A DNA stretch of 64,000 nt, taken from Ashinkailepas kermadecensis (lineage: Eukaryota; Arthropoda; Thecostraca; Neolepadidae). A program made the position numbers and the translations under genes. Below the pieces are notes generated by a model. It had not been told where the DNA came from, ran no database searches, and saw only the letters and a list, made by a program, of their open reading frames with translations. Shown one piece after another: positions 23,701-37,900 of the stretch (position 1 is its first letter; every line of letters starts with the position of its first letter). The stretch spans positions 714,001 to 778,000 of the forward strand of contig JAOTOM010005178.1 in the NCBI GenBank assembly GCA_034440615.1, given 5' to 3'.

Positions 23701-26700
23701 CCACCAAATCTGTCGATCAACCCTACCTGGAATACAGAAAAACAAGCCCTCTATTCTTGTAATGATTGTCTATGCCGTTTTTAAAGATGTTCAGTGTGTT
23801 GAGCTGTCACAATAACTCTGCTATTGCTTTGCTTCAGGGTGGCCAGAAGGACCCTGTAGTCCTGCAGCAGCTCCTCACTCCTAGCAGGACCTATGTTATT
23901 CACTCCTACCTGCACTACAACCGCACTAAACTGGTTCTCACTGGTGGCCTGTGCCACCACTGGGACCAGGTCTCTGACCTTGGCACCAGGCCTGGTGATG
24001 CACCTCCTACCTCTCCGACCTTTACAGAATACCCTATCTAAATGCCGCACACGAGAGTCTCCTACAACTAGCACTTTCTCCTTGCTGCTATCACTATCAC
24101 TATTCTGGGGGCAGTCCTCCAATGCCTGGAACCTATTGGATATTACTACGCCTGCTTGTTGAGCTGCTTGACTAGGTTGCTTCCCACTCCTACCACCTAC
24201 CACCTGCCACTCACTTCCCCCTTGCTTAGGCTCACACCTCCAAATCTTCCACCCCCTGACTTTAAACCACTGCCCCTCCTGTGAGCTACAACTAGAAATC
24301 TTCTGTTCACTAGGAACACTTCTCTCTTCAGATATCCCTACCACCTCCACAGCAGGGGAAGCTTCAGCTACCTGGTGGCCTGTGACCACCAGGTGCCCCT
24401 GCTAGCAGGATGCCCCTGCTACAGACTGACCCCTACATGTTGCCTTTTCTGGCCAGCCCTGTGCAGCAAGGGAAGCTTTGAGCTTGGACAGCTCTGCCTT
24501 AAGGGCCCTAACCTCATCCTCTAGTGCCTGCATCCTGGTAGTAACCATCCTAAAGGCTGCAGCTTATTCCTAGATTTAGATGGAGAAGTAGCTTGCTGCA
24601 AAATGATTTACAGAACAGAGCAGAGCAAAATAACCGACAAAGCTTAGGTGTATGCTAGTTCCTAACTATGCAGCACTTACAAGGTAATCACTGTGCAGAA
24701 AGTTGACTGTGATTTTAAAGAAAGAAGAAATCACTCGCTAAACAACTGCCAAAAATGAAATATATAGCTGAAAACACTGACACACTAGACAAAGACAAAG
24801 ACAGACAATAACCTAGACAAAATGGCGCTGGACAGCCTCGCTAGGTGGAAATAGTCTAATCTGTTTGTTAAAAAATAAACTTATGAGATAAAACTATGCA
24901 AATATATGCACAGAAGTAATTGCTAAATATATATCCACAGTTTAGCCTAGTATACTGCCCGGTTCTGCAACGACTTATCTGATAGGTAGGAGCTCCGCAC
25001 CGACGTGTTTCCACCTTGACACCTGCCCTCACCCCGACCCCGACTGGCAATGCAATACAATACAATGCAACGCAGTCTGACGCGTGGTGTGGTCGTCAGG
25101 GCAACTTCTTCCAGAACTTCGGCTCCATCATGGTGTTCGCCGTGTTCGGTACGGTCATCTCGGCACTAGTTGTGGGTGGCGGAGTCTACCTCCTTGGGCT
25201 GGTCAGTGCTCGCGCAAACGCGACCCTCTTCGGCCGCGGTATGCTCCCGTATGGTGTGGACGTTCAGTATCAAGCTGTCTGGGTGTATTTCAGTTGGTTT
25301 CTGTGTGTGCATTTTTGAGTTTGGTGTTTTAAGTTGTGTTTGTGGTGGTCAGCAGTGGTCGCCCAAAGCTCGACCCTCCTCCAGCCGAGCAGTTGGAGGG
25401 CCCGTCTCGCAAACGAAAGGCTGTGGGTTCGAGTCCCACCCGTCGTTCCTCCTCGCCCGCGGTCAATCGGCGTGAGAGGTCAGCCAGCGGTAGCGGCGCC
25501 GAACGCTGCCGGTGCCGGTGCCGGTGCCGACTCTGAACGGCCGCGTCAGCGAGCCGGCCACGCCCGAGGCGATGGCGCCGGTCGCGCCGGCCGCGCCCCC
25601 CGCGCCCCCCGTGCCCCCCGAACCGATCGAGGAGGGCGGCCTTTATTCTTTATTACTGTAACCGATTGTCGATGTAGATTTTGCGCGCCCGTGTGGTCTT
25701 CGGTTATCTAATTTAAAGCAGTCAACATTGCTGTGGGTTCAGTTTTTCTTATTCTAGCTGGGCAACTGATTTTCACGAAGTAATAGGTAAAAAATTGGCC
25801 TTGAATTAATAGCCACCTTTTTCTTCTATATTTCGTTCAAATTGCAGGAGAAAAACCTTTGGTTCTTTTGCGACACATTCAACTGCTAGGTCATATAGCG
25901 TTCCCAGTCCCTCACGCCGATTGGTCGCAGATGGACTCGATAATCCCGCCGATTGTGAGATTCAAACCCGCAAGTCTTAACGCCACACCAACTGAGCAAG
26001 CGCGACCCCAGTCCAGCTCGTGTACACAAACGAATCACAGATGGCGGCAGTGTAGCGGATCGTCGTGGCCGCAGGCGGACGTCGCCTACCGGCTGTCCTT
26101 CATCGAGAGCTTCGCGTTCGGCTCGCTGATCTCGGCCGTCGACCCGGTCGCCACGCTGGCCATCTTCAACGCGCTCGACGTCGACCCGGTGCTCAGCATG
26201 CTGGTGTTCGGGGAGTCGATCCTCAACGACGCGGTCGCCATCGTGCTGACCACGTGAGTCGGCCGGGGCGGGAGAGGGTTGTGGAGTGGGGTCTGTGGGG
26301 TCACTGACCCCACTCCGGCCGCGGCCGGAACAGTGGGGACAGTGGCACCGACTGCGTGGAGTGGGCGTGGTCTTTTGATGGGGCAGTGAGAGCCGTGTGC
26401 CACGTGACGGGTGGTTCGGATGGGTTTGCCGCGCCGCGGTTCGGCGGTAGGAACTGATCACTTCAAGCCCCCATCAGCGTACTCCGGCCGTCCGAGTACG
26501 CTGGGCGGATCAAGCTATGACGGATAGATCAGGACCGGTGTGTGTGCCGGACTCCGAGGTTCTGTCAATGTGACGCTGTTGGTTCAACCAGGTGGTGCCC
26601 CCGCTCATCCGTCCATCAGTCTGACCCTGCTGTCGTCCGGTCGTGTTGTCCATTTATCTGCATAGTATTGTTGACGCTCCTGTTGCACGGCCATCGTGTT

Positions 26701-28904
26701 TGGCCACCACGCGGGCCGGTCAGCATTAAGACCGTCCCTGAAGTCGGCACTCCGTCATCGTTTACTGAACAGTCTCGGGAGTGTGGCCCTCCCGCAGTCT
26801 GCCCGTGCTGCTTCTCCTTTAGAACGGCCTACGAGTCCAACCTGCGACCACCGTGTTGTCTGACCTCGCTGTCCCTCCACGGCCCAGCCCTGTTCCCCGA
26901 TATATAACCCTCCTCCTCAGGGGCGGGGATGGCCGAGTGGTTAAGGTGTTTAGCTCTGAATGACAAGCTCATGGGTTCGACACTCGCACCGCTCGGGACA
27001 TTTTCCAATCGCGCTGCCCACCGGCGAAGCAGTATGGGCGGCGCCATTAGCCGCGATCGTTCATAAAGTGCGTCGTGAACCACTCAATAAACAAACAAAC
27101 AAGCAAGCAAGCAAACCCTGCTCCTCCGCGGCGCCGTCCTGGCGTCCGACTCGCGCGCGTATGCCGACACCTCCGTCCGCCCTGCCTGCAGCACGGCGCT
27201 GGAGTCTGGGTCGCCGGCGATGGCGCACATGTCGTCCTCGGAGGCGCTGGTGCACGGCGTCGGCCGGTTCTGCTTCATGTTCGTGGCGTCGGCGGCGCTG
27301 GGCGCGCTCAGCGCGCTGCTGGCCGCGCTGCTGTTCAAGCACGTCGACCTGCGCACCAACCCGAGCCTCGAGTTCGCCATGATGCTCATCTTCACGTACG
27401 CGCCGTACGGCCTGGCCGAGGGCGTCCACCTGTCCGGTGAGTGGGCGGCCGCTGCCGCCGCGCCGGGCTCGCCCCGCTGCTGGCGCGTGCTGCGGGTATG
27501 TTCGCCCCCGACCCCACCCCGCCCCGACCCCGCCAGCTTTATAGAGGTGGCTGGAAGGTCGTCAGCTTGATGAGTAGATCAGGCGGTGTTGATTGGTGCT
27601 ACTCCACCCATGGTGTATGTGTACGCGGCAGATGTTCCTTTCGTTCTTTTTTTAAAACTTGGATGATCGTCTACGGACATGCCCAGTAATGGACCAAGTC
27701 ATTATTTAATATACACATATGTACGTATACGTGTACACGATAAGGCGAAAGCAATTAACGTAGGCTACAATCATTTCATATGCAAGTGCATCCCTGGCAC
27801 ATTCGTATTTGGTTCGTACTGGGGCGGGGATGACCTAGTGGTTAAGGTGTTTAGCTCTGGGTACCAAAGGTCCCGGGTTCAACACTCGCACCACTCAGGA
27901 CATTTCCCAGTCCCGCGACCCACCGGCGAAACGGTGTGGGCGGCTCAATTATCCGTGATTGTGCATAAGCTGCGCCGTGAAACACCCAGTAAACAAATAA
28001 ACAATACTTGGTTCGTACTACAAGAATTATAATGCAGTCGCATACTTAAGAACACCATCGGAAGGTAAACAAGTGTGTCTCGGAACAAACCAGAACGGGG
28101 AGCGACTAGTCTAGGCGTAAGATGCCCGTCTCACAATCGAAAGGTTGTGGATTCGAGTTCAGCATGTCGTCGCTCTTCGCCCGCGACCAATCGGCGCGAG
28201 AAATTGGCGGCGCCCTATGGCAACAGCTGACGCTGCGTGAAACCAATAATCACCGCCACAAATCAGAACAGTGGCATTTTCTGAGCTGTTCGGTCATTTT
28301 CCTCGGGGATCCTCGCGAACAAACCGTCCCGAACTGTAAGGGACATGGAACAGGGGTGGCTCCCCGACCTGCTCGAACTGCAACGCATGTCGGAATGAAC
28401 GGACAAGAAATGGGGAATCAATCACATACATGTGAACATTTCGCAGAACATTATGCATGCAGGCGAGCATTGTGCGTGGAGTCCTGCATACCGTCAGCGA
28501 ACTCATTTTAAAGCTATCCGGGAAATTGTTGTATTCCGTAGAGATAGAGTGTGGTGGAGACTCGTTCCAAATCCGGCGCCCTCCCAGGACGGTCTTCAGC
28601 ATTCGTTCTATGCCAAGTCGCCGATTTGGATTTTGTAGCGCATGACAATGTTACTTATGGCTTGGGTGAGTTGCATTGTGCCCAAATTCGGAAAATGAAC
28701 TGGAAAACAACACTCAACCGGAAGCCTATCTACATCCTCGGTCCAAGATTTTGCTGCCTCTTGACATCTTCACTGTCTCATGCAAATTTTAGCACAGTCG
28801 TTATCATATAAAACGAAACCACCATTACTTATCTTCAGCTTCCGGTCTGGATAGTGCTGCTGAACACAATTCAGGCTTGAAACCAACATACCATTTTCTA
28901 CCAG

Positions 28905-28964
<60 letters not shown>

Positions 28965-31900
28965 CATTGTATATTTGCATTCCATCTTGTAACATTAATC
29001 GAAGAATTTGTGTTTACATTTGACGCTCAAATGAAGATGAATTTGAAGACACGCAAATGAAGACACACTGGTGAGTTGAAACCACCTAACAGCATCACTC
29101 TTGCAGTCTTGGCTATGATGCCTTTCGTCAGCCTGTCATTGAACGGCAGCCAAGATGTCGGTTTTCTTTTTCTTTTCTTTTTTGAGGGGGAGGGGACTTG
29201 CATACTATGCGCATACATTCTCCACTGGAAGTCGTCCTGAAACGCTTCTTTTGAGTTTCAAAATAACGGTGAAATAGCCACTGTGCCCCAAAATTGTGGT
29301 GGCTTATTTCCATATATCGTCGTCATTTCATTGGGGAAGTATCTATGCTTACCCGAAACGTCAGAAACTGATATAGGTGCTTATTAAAAGCGATATTTCG
29401 TCAGGTTTCATGTTCCGCGCCATGTCACTGTTGAGGTTTCACTATGACACCGGTCAGGTCCCACCTTTTCAGTAATCAGGCCCCGCCGCGTTGTCTTTCG
29501 TCGGACGCTACGTCGCGGTTCAGGTCTCGCTATAGTGCGGCTCAGGTGCCGGGCGGCTAATGCGGGTCATGCCATGCGGTTCAGATTCCACCACGTAGCG
29601 GGTCTTGTGGCACATCCCGGTTATGTGGGCGTGTTCTGGTATTGTAGCGCCACATCCCGGTTCATGTTATCGCGAGATTGGGCAATACAACGGATGTGAA
29701 AAAAAAAACCAACCATCCCGGTTCAGTTAGCGCCACGTCTCGGTTCAGGTGGTGCCACATCCCGGTTCATGCAGCGCCATATCCCGGTTCAGATTGCACC
29801 ATATCCCGGTTCAAATCGCGCCGTATCCCGGTTCAGGTAGCGCCACGTCCCTGTTCAGGTGGCCGTTTACCGTGGCGCCAGCTGGCCGCTGGCCGGCCAT
29901 AGGCGCAGTCGCCGCGCTAATGGGCGCGCCACAGGTGTGCGTCCGTGTGTCGGGCTGGCCCGGCCGCCGGGTCAGGCGCGCCTTGTGTCGGCGTCGGGTG
30001 TGGTGACCAGTGCACGTGCCGTCAGCCATGGAGTCGCGCCTGAGGCTCACCGACGAGGTGAGTAGTCTGTGTGGCTGTGTACGCTGAGTGCACCTCTGTC
30101 GCCGGTAGTATGTCGCGCAGCAGGTCGGGCAGGTCAAGGTCTTTCGTTGCGTAAATGCGTTATTGCACTGTTTTATGTTGATGAGTTTTATGACGTGGAA
30201 GACAGCTTACAAAAGCATCCGTGTATGCGCCAGAAAACCAATGTGATTAGAAAGAAGCAGCTTAATTCGTAATTACTCAACGTTTCATGGCCAGGCCATC
30301 CAATTTCAGAATTTTTATCTTTCATTAAAATAAAGCAGCTTACGTGGTTAATTATGACACGTTTCTGAGTTGGATCACCCAAAATTTATTTGGTCTTTTG
30401 TGCCCTTTAATAACTAAATCTAGCAAGGCTAGTAAAACTATTTTTAATCTTAGTAAGTTTAAGAGATTGACTTAGCTATAGTAGTGTTCAACGAGCTAGT
30501 CTCTATTTTCATCCTGTAAAATATGTTTTCTGCGTTTTGAATTTAGTTGTTTTAAGATGTTATAACCGTTTTCCCCATAAATACGTCATGGGATAATGCA
30601 ATTTTGAAGCATATCGTCCGCTCTGGTAAGCACTCGGTGGTCTCGCCTGTCACCCATACATTAGACTTTGTTGCTAGAGATGTACGGCGTAGAGGGAGGG
30701 GGTAGCGATGGCGCCAAATATCTGTGTCCAGAATGTGCGGAATATTTGGTAACATCAAACATGCATTCTGAGTGGGTGGCTTAAGCAGATTTTGGCTTTG
30801 AATCGATACATGGAGTCAAAATTCAAATTCATTTGAGATTTGTTGTAATCAGCTAATTTTAACATTATGACATCGGGCAATATTCGTCATTTGTTTTCCA
30901 GTAAGCTATTACATAATCATTATTATCTTCGCACAAATTCTTTAGATATCCAGGAAAAAAAGAATAAAACATGGTTTCAAATGTATCCAATTATGTTTAC
31001 GTACATGTTAGATATGACTAGGTTAGCGAAAGTTGAACATTTCTGCCATCTCGAGGTTTGGGAGAAAATCCTACCCGGGCTGTACCCCTCGCCAATATGT
31101 ATGGTATCAATAATTCCGGCGGGCGAATTTTCATACACTGACCGGTCATGTGTGCTCCTCTTGTGCTGTATGTGTAGATGAGCTTAGTGCATGAATCAGT
31201 ATACCGTTGTGGGATTGACAACCACGCTAGTGAAGCGGTAACACCATCTGTTGTGGGATTGACGACCACGCTAATGAAGCGGAAGGACGACCTGTTGTGA
31301 ACGATTGTGAAGTGTTCTGTGCTCAGTGCGTGGCTGACTGGATATGCTTCGACATCTGCTGCTAATCCATGTGATATACTGGTGTCGCAAAATTGCATTT
31401 TAACTCAATTATCTCGGGAAAGTAAATGCTCTTTTCAGCTCACGGCGTTTTTGAAAGAAGCGTGCCGTTTTTCAGGAGGAGGAGAGGATCAGACTGTGGA
31501 GACCTGACCCGCTGGTGCCGCCCACGTCCGCCAGCCATCCTGCGCTGAACCCGGTCATAGTGGACGGTAAGGTGAGTTAAACCCGCACCATCGGTCATAT
31601 GTCCGTCCCTGTGTCCGGTCGTAGTAGATGGCAAGGTGAGTGAAACCCGCCACACCCCGATCGACCATACGACCCTTAGCCTCGTTATAGTCGATGGTAA
31701 CGTGATCATAACCCAGTCATCAGCTTGGTCTTAGACGGTGGTAGCGTGTGAGCGGATTGTTCAGTCTCTCTTAGTCGGTCCCGGTAGACCCCAACCAACT
31801 GCTCTGGTCAGCCCAGCTGAGCAGCTCAACCACCTCGGTCAGGTGCTGACCAGGCAGTCAGCGACCACCGGGCCGGGCCGCCCGCCCGCCCGGCCGCCGC

Positions 31901-34900
31901 ACGCATCTCACCGACTCCGTGTACGTTCGTGTGGACTCCGTGTACGTTCGTGTGGACTCCGTGTACGGTCGTGTGGACTCCGTGTGCGTTCGTGTGGACT
32001 CGGTCATTTGTGTGGACTCGGTGGACTCGGTGGACGTTGGCGTAGTCGCGAGTCACCCACTGCTCACCACCGACTGACCCGCCTCGGCCGTCGGCAGCTG
32101 GGGAAGTATGTGCGCGTCAAGAGTCGGGACCTGCTCAACGTGGCCACCCACAACTGCCTGGGCATGGTGGGCGACGCCCGGGTCGAGGCGGCCGGCATCC
32201 GGGCGCTGCGCAAGTACGGCGTCGGCGCCTGCGGGCCGCGCACCTTCTTCGGCACGGTCGGTACGTGGCGCTGCGTGCGGCGGGCCGGCGACAGGGTGTG
32301 GTGACTGCGGCGTCCGAGTTTCCGACGTGTGCGAGTGCTTTTGACGGAGCGTGCCGCAGTGATTCCTGAGCTGTTGAAACTCTGGAGATGTGATTACTGT
32401 GCTGAAGTCTTGAGCTCGGAGCTGGTCAGTCTGTGCGGCTCCTTATGTCGCCTTTCTCTGGAATGTATTTGTCTGAATCGAAATTCCGTGACTGTAGTGT
32501 TTCAGCGAGCGTGTCCTCTAGTGAGTTATACTGAAAGCGTAGCGGTGTAGCAAGCTTATTGTTCCGGAGTGCTGTTCACCGGAGTTTTGATGGGCGCCAA
32601 ATGACCGAAGTAGTTTCTTCCCCAAAGCACCAATCCACCACTACCACCACCACCACTCTCGTTGTTCTTTTTGCGTGCTGATTTTGTTGCCGCACTACAT
32701 AAGCCCATACAGGGTGATCATCATTTTGTCGACACGTTCGGCTGACGTCTGACCATGGAGGATCGTGTTCGCCGCGAACGGCGCGTCCCATGAGCCGACC
32801 TCGTGCCGGCACGATGAGTGAGTGAGTGAGTGATTTGGGTTTTAGGGCACATCGACCATGGTAGGTCATTTAGCGCCCAGCCGGCACGATGAGGTCGCCA
32901 TGGGCGCTATATGACCAACGCAGTCGATGCGCCCCTAAACCCAAATAACCAATCAACCAACCAACGATGGTGTCGCCCTGCACACAGACGTGCACCTGGA
33001 GCTGGAGCACCGTATCTCGGCGTTCCTGGGCACCGAGGAGACGGCCATCTACTCGCTGGGCTTCTCCACCGTCAGCTCGGCCATCCCGGCCTACGCCAAG
33101 CCCGGCGACGTGCTGTTCGTGTGAGTGGACGCGCGCTCGCGCCGGTCGAGCGAGCGGTGTCGCACCCCGTGCGTGCGTCAGCGGCGTCGCGTCGCGTCGC
33201 GTTTGTGCGGCTGGCCGGCGTCCTGTTGCCTGTGTACGCCGAGCGTCAGTCCGTGTTTGTGTGAGTGGCGTTGCGTCTTGTAGGTGTGAATGTTTCCCTG
33301 TCGTGTTGTGTAAGTGGTGTCGCACCATTGCTGTTTGTGTGGTGCCTGATCGTGTGTGGGTGGGTGGTGCCACGTCCTATGTGTGTGATTGGTGCCACGC
33401 CGTCCTGTATGTGTGAATGGTGCCACGTCCCGTTCGTGTAAGTCGTGTCACACATTGCTTGTGCGAGTAGCTTACCATACTAACTTTTCGGGACGCCTTG
33501 TGACTGTACTATCCTATTAGGGCAGCCATGGCCAAGAGTGCCAGTAGCCGCTTCGGCGCCCGATGCCAGAGCTTGGTCATGGGACTCGGGGCGCGCCAAG
33601 TCGTGGTGTGGTGTTGTGACTTGCTGCAAACTTTGCGTCGCCAGCAGCCGACGTTGCTCTGTGTTTCAGAGACGAGTCGGTGCACTTTGCCATTCAGAAA
33701 GGCGTCCAGGTATCCAAGAGCAAGGTGTTTTGGTTCAAGCACAACGACGTGGGCGACCTAGAGAAAAAGATCGCGGAAATGATGGACGGCAAACAGAAGG
33801 TGAGCTTGTGTGATTATGATATGCTTGGTGACGGTAGACTGGCCGTTATGCTAACTGGAATTTGGACAATATTTCTTATTGAGCTCTGCACAGCTTTTCA
33901 TCGCAGCTCAGACTAATGCGCTGTTTCTCCGCGTCAAATTTCGCCCCAGGTTAACGGCCACTGTTGGTGCCTCTGCAGATTGCATTAACATATGGGGCAG
34001 TAACATGCAGTTTGCCTCTGTCTTCTTCTCGCCATGCTCCTCGCCATTACTGAATACCACACCAGGCAGATGTGCTTCCGACCTACTTGATATTGGATCG
34101 CTGCAGCATATATCAACCAACTGTCCATAATAGCCACTATACGTGGAGGGCATGTATTGTGAAATAAAATAAAATAAAATAAAATAAAATATCAGTCGCT
34201 GGCATGAGTCCTTGCGTGAATGTGCCCTTCCAAAGAAGAAAAGCGCAAGTCCCTTGTGCATTCATTGTAACCTTCGCCCATATGCCCACAAACGGTTGTA
34301 GTGCATAAAAGTGCAATTCAAATAATAAATGACATGATTATCGCCCATATGGATTCGAATCGGTCAGAAGTAGAGGCAAAGTCTGCATTGACCCAAATGG
34401 GAGCGTACGTTTATATTCTTTGGAACCGCAGAAACGTGCCGGAAACGAGAAGTTATTGCTACCCGCATCCAGTAATTAACCAGTCAAGCAAACGGCCAAC
34501 TAGCCAACTGACCAATAAACAAACCCAACGAACCATCCAATGAACCGACCAATCAACCAAGCAGTAAACCAACCAGCCAGCTTACCACCAATCAACTAAC
34601 CAACCGACCAACCAACCAACCAACCAACCAACCAACCAACCAACCAACGAACGATCCAATACCTCCGCCAGCAAACCAACCAACCAACCAATAAGCCCAC
34701 CCACGGCCGCCACCAGGAGGCAAAGCCGGCGGCGGCCGCCAGCCGGCTGTTCATCATCGCCGAGGGTCTGTACCTGAACTGGGGCGACATCTGCCCGCTG
34801 CCGGAGCTGCTGGCCGTGGCGCGCCGCCACCGCATCCGGCTCATCCTAGACGAGACGATGTCGATTGGTGTGCTGGGCCGCCACGGCCGCGGCGTCACCG

Positions 34901-37900
34901 AACACTTCGGCGTCCAGGTGGGTGCGCTGCCAGCGCTGCGGTCATGTGGTCACACCGTGCTGGGCCGCGGCGTCTCTGGACACTTCAGTGTCCAGGTGCG
35001 TGCGCTGCCAGCGCTGCGGTCATGTGGTCACACCGTGCTGGGCTGCGGCGTCTCTGGACACTTCAGTGTCCAGGTGGGTGCGCTGCCAGCGCTGCGGTCA
35101 TGTGGCTACACCGTGCTGGGCCGCCACGGCCGCGGCGTCTCTGGACACTTGTGTCCTAGTGTCCAGGTGGACACTTGGACGCTAGTGTCCAGGTGGACAC
35201 TTGGACACTAGTGTCCAGGTGCGTGCGCTGCCAGCGCTGTGATCACGTGGCCACACCGTCGACCGACCATTCGATGCTTTTTTTGGGCCCACTAGCCGAT
35301 GAAATTGCTTAGGTTGTCATAATCTCTGTTTTACACGCGAACGCTCGCGCCGTCGGGGGAATTCTTGTTGCTTGTGATGATCTGCCTAATGTCGCTGTCG
35401 GCCGGCGCGACGACGGGTTTCGGGCAGATGTCTGTGATGACCAGAGTCCGTCAGTACCTCTCAGTCAGTACCTATCAGTCAGTACCTCTCAGCCACAGAT
35501 CACTATGCTCTTACGGCGGTGCAAGAGCCATAGATAATGGCGCGAGGTGGCCGAAGAGTGTTGAACTCTGGATGCATCACCGGTACTGTGCCTTGCTTAG
35601 GACAGATGTTCAGGTCTTTATTCACAGTCAATTCTTCTTCTTTTTCTTTCTTGTTTTAAACACTTTTTTTCTGTTTTACTTGTTCCTCTTTCCCGGCACT
35701 TCAGTTTTTCTTTTCTTTTGAGGACCGGAGTGGGAGGTGGTGGTGGATGTTGGCAGTCGATATGAGATACACAGTCTGTGTGAGGGATGTCGGCTCCGTC
35801 GAGCGATGGCCATCGACTTATCTACAGCTCCGTCGGGTCAGGTCGTTGACATCGACCTGATATGTTCTCAGGTGGCCGACATTGACCTGATTTGCGGGTC
35901 ACTGGAGCACGCGCTAGGTTCAGGCGGTGGTTTTACCAGCGGGTCGTACCACGTGGTCGATCACCAGCGACTTAATGGACTCGGTGAGACACAAGCCACG
36001 GCATGTCATTGCACGACATAGGCGATCATCAGTCAATACTTACGCCACCTGCTGTACATGGTGGCTGTTTATCTTGCATGTCCTAGTCTATTGAACATCG
36101 CAGAAATATATGCTTAGTGTTGTGGGTTTTCAAGAGATCTCCTATAGCAAATACATTTTCTTCTTAGTGACTTAGTTGTAAAGCAGTGAACATGAACGTA
36201 TTTCAGTTCCCTTACCAGAGCAGTCCGGTGGTTGTTTAAATGGGAGATTGGCACTGCTTAAGGTCAATTGTTAGGTGGACTATTGATGTACATTAGTTTC
36301 GCTAATATTTATCATTTGCGGTTCAGGCTATGTATTCTCCGCTTCCCTGCCGCCGATGCTCGCCTCAGCCGCCACAAAGGCGCTGGAACTGATTGACAAT
36401 GACGTCACAATGACGACACGACTGGCCGCGGTGTCGGAGACACTGCACGCTGCCCTGTCCGCCATCGCCGGGTATGACGACACAGGCGGATAGTGGTGTT
36501 TGGTCGCGTCACGGAACGGTGACGCAGCCTGTTCCGGGTGCGGATGTAGGGCTCTGGGTATGATGGTTTGTTGGAATACGTAGGAATTCCCATTGCATAT
36601 TGCGAGTATCTCCTTTATGAAAATAATATCTGACAAAGGAGCTTTGTATTGAAAATGGAACACGGAAAATGCTCACCATGTTGAAACAGTATTTCGCAGA
36701 CCGTTCTAATTATATATGCTTCATGTTCTAGACTACAAAATATAGGTTCTAGACAGTTCCACGACCCGTTCAGTCGATGCGCCCTTGAGACCCAAATAAC
36801 AACAGCAAGATTCTAGATCGTGCGTTTGGGGATGCTGCCCTATCAAACATTTCAGCTGACGTTAATGCTCTCTCTTGCACGTTCACCACCAGAATATATT
36901 GTAGCAATACGTCGGCTTTGTTTGATATTTGTTGCTATCAGCGCGCTGGCTGTGCGTTTTCAGATTGCGTCTGGTAGGCGTGCCGATATCGCCCATCAAA
37001 CACCTGCATCTGCAGACCAGCACTGGCGAGCGTGGCGACGACCAGCAGCTGCTGCAGCAGATTGTCGATATAGTGGGTGCCGCGCACGGCAATGTCCGGA
37101 GTGTTGTTCCCGTTTACGTGGCGGGTGCCTGCTGGGCCGACGTCGCGCCGGTGTTGGCCTGTCGCCCTGACCTGAGTCCACTCACGACCAATCGGGATGG
37201 GAGGTTGGCGACGCTATGCGGCCCGGTAGTGGAATACTTCGTGAAGTTCTTTAAGGCCCAAGGTTCTTTCTCCTTTTTTCTGTCGCCCTACAAACCTTTG
37301 TATTGTTGGCGCAACCGCGCGCTTGATGATTTGTTTTCCAAGCATGGAATGGCATTGCAGCTTAGCTTCGCTTAGCCTTTTAGCTCACGACTTCTGTAAA
37401 TGGCTGAATATGCTGTTGGAGATTATGGACTATACACAACACATGAGAGCCAGTCGCTGTTGGCAATTGGCTGGCGGCGCACGGGGGCATATCAGTGATT
37501 GATTAGTCTCTCGAGAGCAACCCATGTCATGGGCCATCCTCCACTGCCGCAGGTGCGGGACGAAGGCGTCCTCCTGACCACCGCCGCCTACATCGCCGAC
37601 CAAGAGGTGAAGCCTCCGCCGCCCAGCATCCGGCTCGTCGCCGCCGTCCACCTGCTGGACGAAGAGATCCAACTGGTGAAGCGGGCACTGGACACGGCCG
37701 TCGCGCGTGTTCTCTGACCGTCGTGTGTGCCGAGCACTCGGCGGCAGGCCGGCGCTGCTGTGGCTGAGCTTGCTACCGTCTTTGGCGAACGGTGAAATTC
37801 AAAGCGACCGGGAATATATCGTGTGATTTGTGAGGTGTTTTGAAGGTCGGCGTGTTTTCGTGCTACATGTAGGTGATTGTCCGACAATGGGACTTTAGTA

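Noticed and set aside
26921..27000. Functional tRNA gene
   Set aside because: The A- and B-box-like head is part of a dispersed SINE with body and A-rich tail; no full cloverleaf was seen. The same holds for the other SINE heads.
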